Positions 26,607-36,081 of a stretch of DNA of 64,000 nt are shown here, in pieces. Origin of the DNA: Novosphingobium terrae (GTDB taxonomy: Bacteria > Pseudomonadota > Alphaproteobacteria > Sphingomonadales > Sphingomonadaceae). The notes under the pieces are model-generated. The model was not told where the DNA came from. It saw only the letters and a program-made list of their open reading frames with translations, and made no database searches. Where the stretch lies: assembly GCF_017163935.1 (NCBI RefSeq), contig NZ_JABVZR010000001.1:930001-994000 (forward strand), read 5' to 3'. The position numbers and the translations under genes were made by a program. The stretch's first letter is position 1; each line of letters begins with the position of its first letter.

Positions 26607-27926
26607 TTAAATCAACCGTCCGGCCAAAGAATTGGGCCCAGCCTGCACCAATTCCACCTTCACCAGATCGCCGACCGAAGCCTCGCCCTGAAAATGCACC
26701 GATTGCAGCCACGGCGATTTACCCAGCCACTGCCCCGCAAGGCGCCCGCGCTTCTCGACCAGCACATCCGTCACCTTGCCCACCGAAGCCGCGTTGAAAG
26801 CCACCTGCTTCTCGATCACCAGAGCCTGCAGGCGCTTGAGGCGCTCATCCATCACCTCGGCGCTGATCTGCTCGTCCATCGTGGCGGCGGGCGTGCCGGG
26901 GCGCGGCGAGTATTTGAAGCTGAACGCTGCCGAATAGCCAACCTGATCGATCAGCTTCAACGTATCCTCGAAATCAGCCTCGCTCTCACCCGGGAAGCCG
27001 ACAATGAAATCGCCCGACAGCGCAATATCGGGCCGCACAGCGCGCACGCGCTCCAGCACGGCGAGGTAGCTTTCCACCGTATGGCTGCGGTTCATCAGGC
27101 GCAGGATGCGGTCGCTGCCGGACTGCACGGGCAGGTGCAGATAGGGCATCAGCTTGCCGATATCGCCATGCGCGTCGATCAGCCCCTGCGCCATATCGTT
27201 GGGGTGGCTGGTGGTGTAGCGGATGCGCGCCAGATCGGGGATGGCGTCCAGTTCGCGGATCAGGCCTTCCAGCCCCACGGTCTGGCCCCTGGCGTTCTCG
27301 CCGGTCCAGGCGTTGACGTTCTGGCCCAGCAGCGTGATCTCGCGCGCGCCGGCATCGACAAGGCGCTTGGCCTCCTCGATCAGATCGCCATAGGGACGGC
27401 TGATTTCCGCGCCGCGCGTATAGGGCACCACGCAATAGGTGCAGAATTTGTCGCACCCTTCCTGCACCGTCAGAAACGCCGAGGAGCCCGAGCGGCGGCG
27501 CTTGGGCAGCGCGCCGAACTTGGTCTCGGTCGGCATGTCGGTGTCGGTGACGCGCTCGCCGTTCTTCGCACGCTCCAGCATGTCGGGCAGGCGGTGATAG
27601 GCCTGCGGGCCCACGACCATCTTCACGCTGGGGGCGCGGGCCATGATTTCCTCGCCCTCGGCCTGAGCGACGCAGCCCGCCACGGCGATCAGCGGCGTGG
27701 AGCCATCCTCGCGCTTGAGGCGGCCGATATCCGAATAGACCTTTTCTGCGGCCTTCTCGCGGATGTGGCAGGTGTTGAGCACCACCAGATCGGCATCGTC
27801 ACCCTCGGCGGCGGCGGTCAGGCCCTGCTCGGTGAGCAATTCGCCCATGCGATCACCGTCATAGACGTTCATCTGGCAGCCGAAGCTCTTGACGCGATAG
27901 GTTTTGGGGGCGGTGGAGGTGCTCAT
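26607..27926 (-). CDS. miaB: tRNA-2-methylthio-N6-dimethylallyladenosine synthase
   Basis: A radical-SAM methylthiotransferase acting on i6A37 of tRNA. The N-terminal UPF0004 domain has its cluster cysteines in [16 protein letters not shown] and VAGCVAQ. The radical-SAM motif is CDKFCTYC (C-x3-C-x2-C, about residues 155-162). A C-terminal TRAM domain ends the 439-residue protein. The phoH gene that normally follows is about 800 bp away across the split repeat and GNAT gene. Confidence 0.95.
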   Translation of the reverse strand: MSTSTAPKTYRVKSFGCQMNVYDGDRMGELLTEQGLTAAAEGDDADLVVLNTCHIREKAAEKVYSDIGRLKREDGSTPLIAVAGCVAQAEGEEIMARAPSVKMVVGPQAYHRLPDMLERAKNGERVTDTDMPTETKFGALPKRRRSGSSAFLTVQEGCDKFCTYCVVPYTRGAEISRPYGDLIEEAKRLVDAGAREITLLGQNVNAWTGENARGQTVGLEGLIRELDAIPDLARIRYTTSHPNDMAQGLIDAHGDIGKLMPYLHLPVQSGSDRILRLMNRSHTVESYLAVLERVRAVRPDIALSGDFIVGFPGESEADFEDTLKLIDQVGYSAAFSFKYSPRPGTPAATMDEQISAEVMDERLKRLQALVIEKQVAFNAASVGKVTDVLVEKRGRLAGQWLGKSPWLQSVHFQGEASVGDLVKVELVQAGPNSLAGRLI

Positions 27927-27980
27927 GATCGCGCGCCCTTACGCCAAATGAGGGGGGATTTGAAGTCAGGAAGTATGACA

Positions 27981-28214
27981 GCAGGGGGCGTTACGCCCCC
28001 TGCACCCCCGTTACGTCTTCCGACGAAGCGGCGGTGGCACCCTATCCCTGTGCCTAACCTCTCCACCTGCGCGGCCTACAGCGCCGCAGGCAGGCAGAGA
28101 TTATGCGAAGCTGTGCTGGGGAATATTGCCTGCGGCGCCGCGACGTTGCTCCATGGCCGAACCCGATGCGCAATGCCGACAAGTCATGGGAGCGCGAGGG
28201 GGTAACCCCCTCGC
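27981..28214. repeat. Palindromic intergenic element, copy 5
   Basis: The left stem is a variant, GCAGGGGGCG / CGCCCCCTGC (27981-28003), with compensating changes on both sides. The centre has GCGCCGCAGGC and GCCTGCGGCGC. The right stem is GCGAGGGGG / CCCCCTCGC (28194-28214). It lies between miaB and fur, both minus-strand, and precedes the fur terminator. Confidence 0.88.
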
Positions 28215-28230
28215 ATGATTTCTTTTCTTA

Positions 28231-28263
28231 AAAAGAAAACGGCGAAGCCGAAGCCCCGCCGTC
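28231..28263 (-). terminator. Rho-independent terminator after fur
   Basis: Read on the minus strand: stem ACGGCGGGGC / GCTTCGCCGT with loop TTCG, followed by TTTTCTTTTT. It lies 26 bp past the fur stop codon. Confidence 0.85.
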
Positions 28264-28288
28264 TTTCAAAACACCCAAAAAGAGATGC

Positions 28289-28714
28289 TTATTTCTTGCT
28301 GCTGTCCAGCTTCACGCCGTAAAGCTCAAGCCGGTGATCGACCAGACGATAGCCCAGACGCTCCGAAATCAGGCGCTGCAGCGTTTCCAGCTCGGGATCG
28401 ACGAATTCGATGACCTGCCCGGATTCCACATCGATCAGGTGATCGTGGTGGGCTTCGGGCGCCGCTTCATAGCGCGCGCGGCCATCGCCGAAATCGTGGC
28501 GGTCAAGGATACCGGCTTCCTCGAACAGGCGCACGGTGCGGTAGACCGTGGCAATCGAGATGCCGGGATCGATGGCGGAGGCGCGTTCGTGCAGCTTGTC
28601 CACATCGGGGTGGTCGCTGCTTTCGGACAGGACCTTGGCGATGACGCGCCGTTGTTCGGTGATGCGCAGCCCGCGTTGTTGGCACAGGGCTTCGATGTCG
28701 ATCGGTTGGTTCAC
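28289..28714 (-). CDS. fur: Ferric uptake regulator family protein (Fur/Mur type)
   Basis: A 141-residue metalloregulator. The DNA-binding domain contains GLRITEQRRVIAKVL and ISIATVYRTVRLFEEAG. The dimerisation domain has the metal motif HHDHLIDVESGQVIEF. It lacks the CxxC pairs of E. coli-type Fur (one Cys in all), as is usual in alphaproteobacteria, where members may sense Fe or Mn. The start is GTG 28714. A terminator-like hairpin and a Fur-box-like sequence lie directly upstream, which suggests autoregulation. Confidence 0.9.
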   Translation of the reverse strand: MNQPIDIEALCQQRGLRITEQRRVIAKVLSESSDHPDVDKLHERASAIDPGISIATVYRTVRLFEEAGILDRHDFGDGRARYEAAPEAHHDHLIDVESGQVIEFVDPELETLQRLISERLGYRLVDHRLELYGVKLDSSKK

Positions 28715-28735
28715 GGCATATCCGAATAAAATTGA

Positions 28736-28764
28736 CCCCGCCGGATATGAACCCGGCGGGGCGA
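28736..28764 (-). terminator. Terminator-like hairpin between mucR and fur
   Basis: On the minus strand CCCCGCCGG pairs with CCGGCGGGG around a short loop (GTTCATAT), followed by TCAATTTTATT, which runs up to the fur start region. It can end the mucR transcript or act as an attenuator in the fur leader. Confidence 0.7.
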
Positions 28765-28810
28765 AACTGCAAGTATGGGAAAAGTGATTTTCCCCATGAC
28801 TGAAATGCAG

Positions 28811-28829
28811 AACCTTAATGATAATGCCT
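28811..28829. promoter_or_regulatory. Candidate Fur box upstream of fur
   Basis: The sequence CCTTAATGATAATGCCTT contains AATGATAAT, identical to the core of the classical 19-bp Fur box, about 95 bp upstream of the fur start codon and just past the mucR stop. The match to the outer part of the box is weak. Confidence 0.35.
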
Positions 28830-28847
28830 TGCAGTCAAAGCTTTCAG

Positions 28848-29294
28848 TTAAGCTGCAGCGGCAGCCTTGGCCTTGCGCGGACGCTTGGCGCCGGGCTTGC
28901 GACCCAGACCGATCTGCTTGGCCAGTTCGCGGCGCTTCTCGGCATAGTTGGGGGCGACCATCGGATAGTCGGCGGGCAGGTTCCAGCGCGCGCGATACTG
29001 TTCCGGGGTCAGATTGTAATGGGTGGCCAGGTGACGCTTGAGCATCTTAAGCTTCTTGCCGTCTTCCAGGCACACGATGTGATCGGGCTTCACCGAAGCG
29101 CGGATCGACACGGCGGGCTCGGGCGGGGTTTCGGCCACGGGGGCTTCCTGACCCAGCGAGGCCAAAGCACCGTAAACATTGGTGATCAGCGTGGGGAGTT
29201 CTTCAACCGCGACGCTGTTGTTGCTGACATGAGCGGCGACGATATCCGAAGCCAGCGTGATCAGCGTTTCCTTGATGTCGTTGATATTGTCCAT
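28848..29294 (-). CDS. mucR: MucR/Ros-family transcriptional regulator
   Basis: A 148-residue zinc-finger regulator of the alphaproteobacterial MucR/Ros family. The core CLEDGKKLKMLKRHLATHYNLTPEQYRARW holds the Cys and His ligands; the second Cys of the Ros-type finger is replaced by Asp (VCLED), as in MucR variants. A basic, Ala-rich tail follows. Family members silence AT-rich promoters of surface-polysaccharide, motility and cell-cycle genes, and repress themselves. AAGAGG lies just before ATG 29294, and a promoter-like pair is visible upstream. Confidence 0.88.
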   Translation of the reverse strand: MDNINDIKETLITLASDIVAAHVSNNSVAVEELPTLITNVYGALASLGQEAPVAETPPEPAVSIRASVKPDHIVCLEDGKKLKMLKRHLATHYNLTPEQYRARWNLPADYPMVAPNYAEKRRELAKQIGLGRKPGAKRPRKAKAAAAA

Positions 29295-29372
29295 GATTTC
29301 CGACCTCTTATGTCTTTTTGCGACCCGTTAGTTCTTGGGGGTTTGCTCTGGACTGTAAATCCAGTGCGATCA

Positions 29373-29400
29373 TTTATAGACTTTTGACATGATTGTTCAA
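29373..29400 (-). promoter_or_regulatory. Putative promoter of mucR
   Basis: On the minus strand TTGAAC (29400-29395) and TATAAA (29378-29373) are separated by 16 bp, about 80 bp upstream of the mucR ATG, in an unusually AT-rich stretch. TGGACTGTAAATCCA, an interrupted palindrome next to it (about 29349-29363), could be an autoregulatory site. Confidence 0.45.
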
Positions 29401-29468
29401 GTCTCAATATCGCCCAAGTGGGGCCGACTGTGGGCGTAATAAAAGTTTCTTGGCGCCGAAATTTTGGA

Positions 29469-29942
29469 TCAATTGATATCCAGTGCGAAGGTGATTGCAT
29501 CGATACGTTGCCCTTCGCGGGTGCGGTAGTATTGCGGGCGTCGGCCAACAGGCTGAAAGCCGCAGGCCCGGTACAGGGATTCGGCGGGATTGTTATCGCG
29601 CATTTCCAGAAAGATGCGCTTCACACCGCGCGAAGGCGCAGTTTCGATCAATTGCTGCAGCAGCGTTCTGCCCAATCCGCGCCCGCGCCATGCGGGGGAT
29701 ACTGCGAAAAGCAGCAGCTCTTCTTCGTCCAGAATGGTGCGGGTCAGGGTGAAGCCGGCGGCGGGGGCCATGTCTTCGGGTGCCTGTCCGTCCGGGGTGA
29801 TCATGGCATAGCTGCAATGACCCAGCACCAGCGTGTTGTCGAGCTGAGCGCGGGTCCAGGCCTCGCCATAGGCCGGGTCGAAGGCTTCCTGCATGACCGC
29901 CATGATCCGGTCGATATCGTCATGCGGGGCGAGGCTGACCAT
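29469..29942 (-). CDS. rimI: Ribosomal-protein-alanine N-acetyltransferase-like protein
   Basis: A 157-residue GNAT enzyme. Motif A is LFAVSPAWRGRGLGRTLLQQL (about residues 78-98) and the late part EMRDNNPAESLYRACGFQPVG is the RimI signature (N-x-A-x-x-LY-x-x-GF). It follows tsaB by 9 nt; the tsaB-rimI pair is conserved widely. RimI acetylates the N-terminus of ribosomal protein bS18 in E. coli; the substrate here is inferred. Confidence 0.87.
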   Translation of the reverse strand: MVSLAPHDDIDRIMAVMQEAFDPAYGEAWTRAQLDNTLVLGHCSYAMITPDGQAPEDMAPAAGFTLTRTILDEEELLLFAVSPAWRGRGLGRTLLQQLIETAPSRGVKRIFLEMRDNNPAESLYRACGFQPVGRRPQYYRTREGQRIDAITFALDIN

Positions 29943-29951
29943 GGCTGTTCC

Positions 29952-30611
29952 TCAGGCGGCGGTTGGCAGCAGTCCGCCGGGCAGGCGTGCATCGGGCGCT
30001 CTGCCGTACAGCGGGGAGAGATCGCTGGTCAGTGCGCTGTCGTGAAGCTGCATCAGGGCGCGGGCGTCGGGCCACAGCACGCGGGCCTCGCCGGAGCCGC
30101 GCAGATCGACCAGCGCCTGCGCCTGACTGCCCGCCACGCGCGCAATGTTCTGAGCGGCGGCAGCCTGCGGAGCCAGCGAGGCGAGGGGGGCAAGCGCCTC
30201 GCCATCCGCGCCAAAGCCCTGAACGAACCATTCGCCATGGCCGCCGGTGGTGGCGGCCAGCACGTCAACAGCGTCATCGGCGCGGGCCATGGCGGCGATC
30301 AGCGCCAGCGTGGGGTAGCCATAGGCCTGTGCGCCCCATGCCAGAGCCAGCGCGTGGGCCGCGGCCAGGGCGATCCGCACGCCGGTAAAGCTGCCCGGCC
30401 CAAGCCCGGTGACGATTGTCTCGGCCTTGCCGCGATCGGGCAGGGCGGCGATCATCGGCACCAGAGCCTCGGCATGGCCGCGGCCCAGCTGGCGGAATTC
30501 GCCCGCGATCAGGTCCCCGTCCTGAAACAGGGCGACGGAGCAGGCCTCGGTTGCGCATTCGATGGCCAGAATTCGACCATTCCGCAAAGAAAAGGCAGGA
30601 TCAGGCAGCAC
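29952..30611 (-). CDS. tsaB: tRNA threonylcarbamoyladenosine biosynthesis protein TsaB
   Basis: An ASKHA-fold partner of TsaD in t6A37 synthesis on ANN-decoding tRNAs. The N-terminus ILAIECATEACSVAL is the conserved ATPase-fold beta hairpin, and GLGPGSFTGVRIALAAA (about residues 70-86) is the family signature. The GTG start at 30611 lies inside the last codons of the upstream nfu gene (11 bp overlap), so translation is probably coupled. Confidence 0.92.
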   Translation of the reverse strand: MLPDPAFSLRNGRILAIECATEACSVALFQDGDLIAGEFRQLGRGHAEALVPMIAALPDRGKAETIVTGLGPGSFTGVRIALAAAHALALAWGAQAYGYPTLALIAAMARADDAVDVLAATTGGHGEWFVQGFGADGEALAPLASLAPQAAAAQNIARVAGSQAQALVDLRGSGEARVLWPDARALMQLHDSALTSDLSPLYGRAPDARLPGGLLPTAA

Positions 30612-31176
30612 GAACCTCGGTCACCTCTGGCACGTAATACTTGATCAGGCTTTCGATGCCGTTCTTCAGCGTGGCGCTCGACGAAGGGCAGCCCGAGCAG
30701 GCGCCCTGCATCTTGAGGAACACGACGCCTTCGCGGTAGCCGCGATACAGCACATCGCCGCCATCATTGGCCACGGCGGGGCGGATGCGGGTTTCCAGCA
30801 GATCCTTGATCTGGTCGATGATGTCGGCATCTTCGGGGCTGTCGCCCAGATCCTCGTCATCCTCGCCGGGCACCTTGAAATCGGCGCTGGCGGCGGCGAA
30901 CAGCGGCGCGCCGGAAATGAAGTGATCCAGCAGGATCGCCACCACCTGCGGCTTCAGGGCCGACCAGTCGACGCCTTCGCCCGAGGTCACCGCGATAAAG
31001 TCACGCCCGAATAAGACATTCGTCACATCGCCCAGCGCGAAGAGCGCCTCGGCCAGCGGCGAAGCGGCGGCTTCCTCGTCATTGGTGAACTCGCGCGATC
31101 CGGCGGGCATCACCTGCTGACCCGGAAGAAACTTCAGGCTCGCGGGGTTGGGGGTGGTTTCGGTTTCAATGAACAT
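30601..31176 (-). CDS. NifU-family Fe-S scaffold/carrier (NFU type)
   Basis: A 191-residue protein. The N-terminal Nfu domain starts FIETETTPNPASLKFLPG and the C-terminal NifU domain contains GACSGCPSS, whose CxxC binds a 4Fe-4S cluster delivered to target proteins. ATG 31176 is preceded by AGGAAAGG about 7 nt upstream; the longer frame adds 17 unconserved residues. It overlaps tsaB and heads the minus-strand cluster. A 253-bp gap separates it from the divergent M16 gene. Confidence 0.92.
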   Translation of the reverse strand: MFIETETTPNPASLKFLPGQQVMPAGSREFTNDEEAAASPLAEALFALGDVTNVLFGRDFIAVTSGEGVDWSALKPQVVAILLDHFISGAPLFAAASADFKVPGEDDEDLGDSPEDADIIDQIKDLLETRIRPAVANDGGDVLYRGYREGVVFLKMQGACSGCPSSSATLKNGIESLIKYYVPEVTEVRAA

Positions 31177-31429
31177 GAGGCGCCTTTCCTGCTGCTGCGC
31201 ATGTAGGGCGCGGTGAATCAGGGTCAAGGGGCGTTCGCGACATTGGCTTCACCAAATCCGGGGCAGTTCTGGAGCTATGCTGACTCCATTCTGGCCACAG
31301 GATGAACGAAACCCCACGATTCGTCGCGTATAGACTTTCGGCCCATCCGAAATTGTTCCTTCAACGTCCTCTCGGGCATCTGCTTCTATTCACTGGCCCT
31401 TAAGGCTGGGCGACCCTATAGATTGGTTT

Positions 31430-34423
31430 ATGAACCGTGCCTCCCGCGTCGCTCGCCGTCCGCTCTTCCTGCTGATTCCGCTGGCCGTTCTGGTCGCCAT
31501 GCCTCAGGCGGCGCCCGCCCGGCCTCAGGCGAAGGCGGCTGCCAAGCCCGCTGCCGCAGCCCCTGCGGCCATTCCGCCCTCGGCCCTGCCGCCGCTGCCG
31601 CCTCAGGACGATCCCTGGCTCTATCAGGGCAGCGACATTCCGCATGACAAGGAATGGGCCTTCGGCACGCTGGAAAACGGGCTGCGCTGGGCCGTGCGTG
31701 CCAATTCGGTGCCGCCGGGTCAGGTTTCCATTCGCATTCGCATGGATGTCGGCAGTCTTTATGAAAAGCCCGAAGAAGCCGGTTACGCGCATCTGATCGA
31801 ACATCTGGTCTTCCGCCAGTCGAAGTATCTCGGCCAGAATGAGGCGATCCCGACATGGCAGCGCCTTGGCGCCACCCTTGGCAGCGACACCAATGCCGAG
31901 ACCAGCAACACCGCCACCGTCTTCAAGATCGACCTGCCCAACGCCACGCCCCAGACGCTGGATGAGAGCTTCAAGCTGCTCTCGGGCATGATGGCCGAGC
32001 CGAATCTGTCGGAAAGCGATATCCGCACCGAAGTGCCCATCGTGCTGGCCGAAAAGCGCGAGCGCGGCGGCACGCAGGAGCATATCTCCGACGCGCTGCG
32101 CGAGATGATCGCCTATGGCCAGCCGCTGGCCGATCACGCCACCATCGGCAGCGCGGCGACGCTTCAGGCCGCCCATCAGGACAGCGTGCGCGCCTTCCAT
32201 GACCGTTGGTATCGCCCGGAGAATGCCGCGATCATCGTCTCTGGCGATGCCGATCCGCGCCTGATGGCCGCGTTGATCCAGAAGTGGTTCGGCGATTGGC
32301 ACCCCGAAGGCAAGCACACGCCCGCGCCCGATTTCGGTGAGCCTGCCGCGCCCATCGGCGGCGATCCGTCCAATCCGGTCACCTATGCCCGCGTGCTGGT
32401 GGAGCCTTCCGCGCCGCGTGCCTTGCAGATGGGTGTGCTGCGCCCGTGGCATGAGAAGCAGGACACCGTCACCTACAATCAGGGGCTGATGATCGATCAG
32501 GTGGCGCAGGCCATCATCAACCGCCGCCTTGAGGCGCGTGCGCGCAGCGGGGCAAGCTATCTCACCGCCTCGGTCAACCAGCAGAACCAGAGCCGCAGCG
32601 TGGATGGCACCTTCGTCTCGATCCAGCCGATCGATGGCGACTGGCAGGCCGCTCTGCGCGATGTGCGCGCGGTGATCGCCGATGCGCTGGCCACGCCGCC
32701 GTCGCCTGAGGAAATCGCCCGCGAGGTGGCCGAGATCAACGTGGCTTTCGAAAGCGCGGTGCAGCAGCGCGCGCTTCAGCCCGGTGGCCGTCTGGCCGAT
32801 GATCTGGTGCAGGCGCTCGACATTCACGAGACCGTCGCCAGCCCCGAGGTGGTGCTGGATATCTTCAAGCAGTCGATCCCGCTCTTCACGCCCGAGGCGA
32901 TTCTGGAGCATGGCCGCAAGCTGTTTCAGGGCCGCGCCATCCGCGCGCTTTACGTGACCCCCGATGCCAAGGATGGCACCAGCGACGATCTGAAGCTGGC
33001 CCTGATGCAGAAGGTCACGCCTGATTCCCATGCGCGGCTGGCGGAGAAGGCGGTTTCCTTCAAGGATCTGCCGCCCATCGGCACCCCTCAGCAGGAGGTG
33101 GCTGATAGCCAGACGCCCTTGCGCGGCATTGAGCAGGTCGATTTCGCCAATGGCGTGAAGGTGCAGCTGTGGCCCACGCAGGACGATCCGGGCCGGGTGA
33201 CGGTGAAGGTGCGCTTCGGCGCCGGTGCCCGCGCCTTTGACGCGAAGAACGATGTCTATGCCCTGCTGGGCGGCATGGCGCTGGTCGGCTCGGGCGAGGG
33301 CAATCTGGGGCAGGAGGAGCTGGACCGCATCTCCACCGGCCGCAAGATGGGCTTCGATCTGAAGTCGGACGAAAGCTTCTTCCTCTTCTCGGCTGACACG
33401 CGCGCGGAAGATCTGGGCGACCAGCTCTATCTCTTTGCCGACAAGCTGGCCGATCCGCGTTGGGATCATGCGCCCTTCAAGCGCGCTCAGGCCGCCGCCA
33501 AGGTGCAGTACAGCAGCTATTCTTCCAGCCCTCAGGGTGTGCTTGAGCGTGATCTCAAGGCGCTGCAACGTGGGGGCGATCCGCGTTTCGCCGCCCCCAC
33601 GCCCGAACAGATTTCCGCCGCGACCCCGGAACAGTTCCGCGCCGTGTGGGAGCCGATCCTCAAGCAGGGCCCGGTCGAGGTTCAGATTTTCGGCGATTTC
33701 AACCGTGACAAGGCGCTGGACGCGCTGCGCCGCACCTTCGGCGCCCTGCCGACGCGCGGCAACCTGCCCGCCGATACGCTGCCGCCCAGCGTGCAGCCGC
33801 CGCTCTCGCCGCCCGGGCCGATCGTGCTGCGCCATGATGGCGATCCGGGGCAGGCCGCTGCGGTCGTCAGCTGGCCGACCAGCGGCGGCACCACGCTGCT
33901 GCGCGAATCGCGCCAGCTTGATGTGCTGGGGCAGCTCTTTGCCCTGCGCATGATGCAGGCCATGCGTGAGAAGGCCGGGGCCAGCTATGCCCCGCAGGTC
34001 AGCAGTGACTGGCCGCTGGACCTGACCAATGGTGGCACGATCACCGCCACGGCCATCGTCCAGCCCGAGGTGGTGCCCACCTTCTTCGCCACCGCGCGCG
34101 AGATTGCCGCCGATCTGGTCGCCAAGCCGGTGAGTGCCGATGAGCTGGAGCGTGTGGTTGAACCGCTGCGCCAGCAGATCCAGCGCGCCGGTTCCAGCAC
34201 CGCCTTCTTCATGCAGCAGACCGAGGGCGCCACGCAGGACCCGCAGCGCTACAATGCGATCCGCACCCTGCTGGTGGATTACACCGGCGTCAGCCCCGAG
34301 GCGATCCAGCAACTGGCCGCCAAATATCTGACTCCCGAGGCACCGCTGCGCGTGGCCGTGATTGGCGACAAGGCCGAGGTGCCTGCCGGTCTGGCCGCCG
34401 CCGCTGCCAAGAAGAAGCGCTGA
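31430..34423 (+). CDS. M16-family zinc metalloprotease, exported
   Basis: A 997-residue pitrilysin-type protease with a Sec signal peptide (about residues 1-30) and two M16 N/C domain pairs. The inverted zinc motif HLIEH is at residues 121-125 in the first half; the second half (from about 560) lacks it, as is normal in this family, and serves as the other half of the clam-shell. It should act in the periplasm on small peptides. It is a single gene with a 207-bp gap to the DAHP synthase gene. The start is ATG 31430. Confidence 0.92.
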   Translation: MNRASRVARRPLFLLIPLAVLVAMPQAAPARPQAKAAAKPAAAAPAAIPPSALPPLPPQDDPWLYQGSDIPHDKEWAFGTLENGLRWAVRANSVPPGQVSIRIRMDVGSLYEKPEEAGYAHLIEHLVFRQSKYLGQNEAIPTWQRLGATLGSDTNAETSNTATVFKIDLPNATPQTLDESFKLLSGMMAEPNLSESDIRTEVPIVLAEKRERGGTQEHISDALREMIAYGQPLADHATIGSAATLQAAHQDSVRAFHDRWYRPENAAIIVSGDADPRLMAALIQKWFGDWHPEGKHTPAPDFGEPAAPIGGDPSNPVTYARVLVEPSAPRALQMGVLRPWHEKQDTVTYNQGLMIDQVAQAIINRRLEARARSGASYLTASVNQQNQSRSVDGTFVSIQPIDGDWQAALRDVRAVIADALATPPSPEEIAREVAEINVAFESAVQQRALQPGGRLADDLVQALDIHETVASPEVVLDIFKQSIPLFTPEAILEHGRKLFQGRAIRALYVTPDAKDGTSDDLKLALMQKVTPDSHARLAEKAVSFKDLPPIGTPQQEVADSQTPLRGIEQVDFANGVKVQLWPTQDDPGRVTVKVRFGAGARAFDAKNDVYALLGGMALVGSGEGNLGQEELDRISTGRKMGFDLKSDESFFLFSADTRAEDLGDQLYLFADKLADPRWDHAPFKRAQAAAKVQYSSYSSSPQGVLERDLKALQRGGDPRFAAPTPEQISAATPEQFRAVWEPILKQGPVEVQIFGDFNRDKALDALRRTFGALPTRGNLPADTLPPSVQPPLSPPGPIVLRHDGDPGQAAAVVSWPTSGGTTLLRESRQLDVLGQLFALRMMQAMREKAGASYAPQVSSDWPLDLTNGGTITATAIVQPEVVPTFFATAREIAADLVAKPVSADELERVVEPLRQQIQRAGSSTAFFMQQTEGATQDPQRYNAIRTLLVDYTGVSPEAIQQLAAKYLTPEAPLRVAVIGDKAEVPAGLAAAAAKKKR

Positions 34424-34494
34424 GCCCTGTTGGGTCATTCGGTGCATCGGGCCTTTATGGCTTCATGTACCGAATGGTTACTGAAAGGCGTGAT

Positions 34495-34568
34495 TTGCGC
34501 AAAAAAGTGTCGCCCAGCGGCCGCCTTGCAAAATATGCGCAAATCCGATCAGGCTGATCGCTTGCGCA
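34495..34568. promoter_or_regulatory. Three TGCGCA palindromes upstream of DAHP synthase
   Basis: TTTGCGCAAA (about 34495), TATGCGCAAA (34535) and TTGCGCATG (34562) lie in the 207-bp gap before the DAHP synthase gene, within an AT-rich patch. They could be operator half-sites; no regulator is known from this window. Confidence 0.3.
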
Positions 34569-34630
34569 TGCTTTGATTTTTGCGATTGTTACGGCTATGG
34601 GCGCTCCTTCCACGAAAGGAGCAAACTAAA

Positions 34631-36007
34631 GTGAGCAGGATCTGGACCCCCGATAGCTGGAAGCAGGCCGAAGCGCGGCACCTTCCCGTCTATACTGACG
34701 CCGAGGAACTCGGCCGGGTGGAAGAGACCCTGGCCAAGTTTCCTCCCTTGGTCTTTGCGGGCGAGGCCCGCGCGCTGAAGGCCGAGCTGGCCAATGTGGC
34801 GGCGGGCAAGGGCTTCCTGCTGCAGGGCGGCGATTGCGCCGAAAGCTTCCAGGAATTCCACGCCGACAACATCCGCGACAGCTTCCGCGTGCTGCTGCAG
34901 ATGGCGGTGGTGATGACCTTCGCCTCGAAGCAGCCGGTGGTGAAGGTGGGCCGTATGGCCGGCCAGTTCGCCAAGCCGCGCAGCGCGCCCACCGAAACGC
35001 AGGGCGGCGTGGAGCTGCCCAGCTATCTGGGTGACATCATCAACGGCATCGAATTCGACGCCGCCGCGCGCCGCAACGATCCCGAGCGGATGCTCAAGGC
35101 CTACACGCAGAGCGCCGCGACGCTGAATCTGCTGCGCGCCTTCGCCAGCGGCGGTTACGCGAATCTGCGTCAGGTTCACAAGTGGACGTTGGACCATATC
35201 TCGCGCAATCCCTGGGGCGACAAGTTCAGCCAGACCGCCGATAAGATCGGCGAGGCGCTGGACTTCATGGCCGCTTGCGGTGTCGATCCGCAGACGGTGC
35301 CTCAGCTGCAGGGCACGGCTTTCTACACCAGCCATGAGGCGCTGCTGCTGCAGTATGAGCAGGCGCTGACCCGTCAGGATTCGCTGACCGGTGACTGGTT
35401 CGATTGCTCGGCGCATATGCTGTGGATCGGTGACCGCACCCGCTTCGACAATTCGGCCCATGTCGAATTCCTGAAGGGCGTGAAGAACCCGATCGGCGTG
35501 AAGTGCGGGCCTTCGCTGGAACCCGATATGCTGATTCGTCTGCTCGACGAGCTGAACCCCAGCCGCGAGCCGGGCCGCATCACGCTGATCGCGCGTTACG
35601 GCTATGACAAGGTCGAGGCCGGGCTGCCCAAGCTGGTGCGCGCGGTGAAGGCCTCGGGCCATCCGGTGGTGTGGAGCTGCGACCCGATGCACGGCAACGT
35701 CATCAAGGCCGACAGCGGCTACAAGACCCGTCCGTTCGAGCGGATTCTGGGCGAGGTGCGCGGCTTCTTCGCCGTCCACCGCGCCGAGGGCACGCATGCC
35801 GGTGGCATCCATATCGAGATGACCGGCAAGAATGTGACCGAGTGCACCGGCGGGTTGATCGACATCACCGATGGCGATCTGGCCGACCGTTACCACACGC
35901 ATTGCGATCCGCGCCTGAACGGTTCGCAGTCGATCGAGCTGGCCTTCCTGATCGCGGAAGAGCTGAATCGTGAGGCGCAGGACCGCACCGCGCGCGAAGC
36001 CGCGTAA
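34631..36007 (+). CDS. Class II 3-deoxy-7-phosphoheptulonate synthase
   Basis: Joins phosphoenolpyruvate and erythrose 4-phosphate in the first step of the shikimate pathway. This is the plant-like class II type (458 residues). Characteristic segments are RIWTPDSWK at the start, [13 protein letters not shown] (metal Cys, about residue 69), [16 protein letters not shown], and [11 protein letters not shown] late in the protein. The start is GTG 34631, placed by AAAGGAG 9 nt upstream (34615-34621). Class II enzymes are often feedback-regulated through sequence not readable here. Confidence 0.94.
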   Translation: MSRIWTPDSWKQAEARHLPVYTDAEELGRVEETLAKFPPLVFAGEARALKAELANVAAGKGFLLQGGDCAESFQEFHADNIRDSFRVLLQMAVVMTFASKQPVVKVGRMAGQFAKPRSAPTETQGGVELPSYLGDIINGIEFDAAARRNDPERMLKAYTQSAATLNLLRAFASGGYANLRQVHKWTLDHISRNPWGDKFSQTADKIGEALDFMAACGVDPQTVPQLQGTAFYTSHEALLLQYEQALTRQDSLTGDWFDCSAHMLWIGDRTRFDNSAHVEFLKGVKNPIGVKCGPSLEPDMLIRLLDELNPSREPGRITLIARYGYDKVEAGLPKLVRAVKASGHPVVWSCDPMHGNVIKADSGYKTRPFERILGEVRGFFAVHRAEGTHAGGIHIEMTGKNVTECTGGLIDITDGDLADRYHTHCDPRLNGSQSIELAFLIAEELNREAQDRTAREAA

Positions 36008-36081
36008 GCTGAAAACCCGCGCGAAGCGGCTTGATTAAAGCGGGCAGGGGCGCCAACGGCGTTCCTGCCACGCTGGAGTTG

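Noticed and set aside
31400-34447. 1015-codon open frame antisense to the M16 protease
   Set aside because: The sense strand encodes a full protease with signal peptide and HLIEH motif; the antisense product has no recognisable domain.
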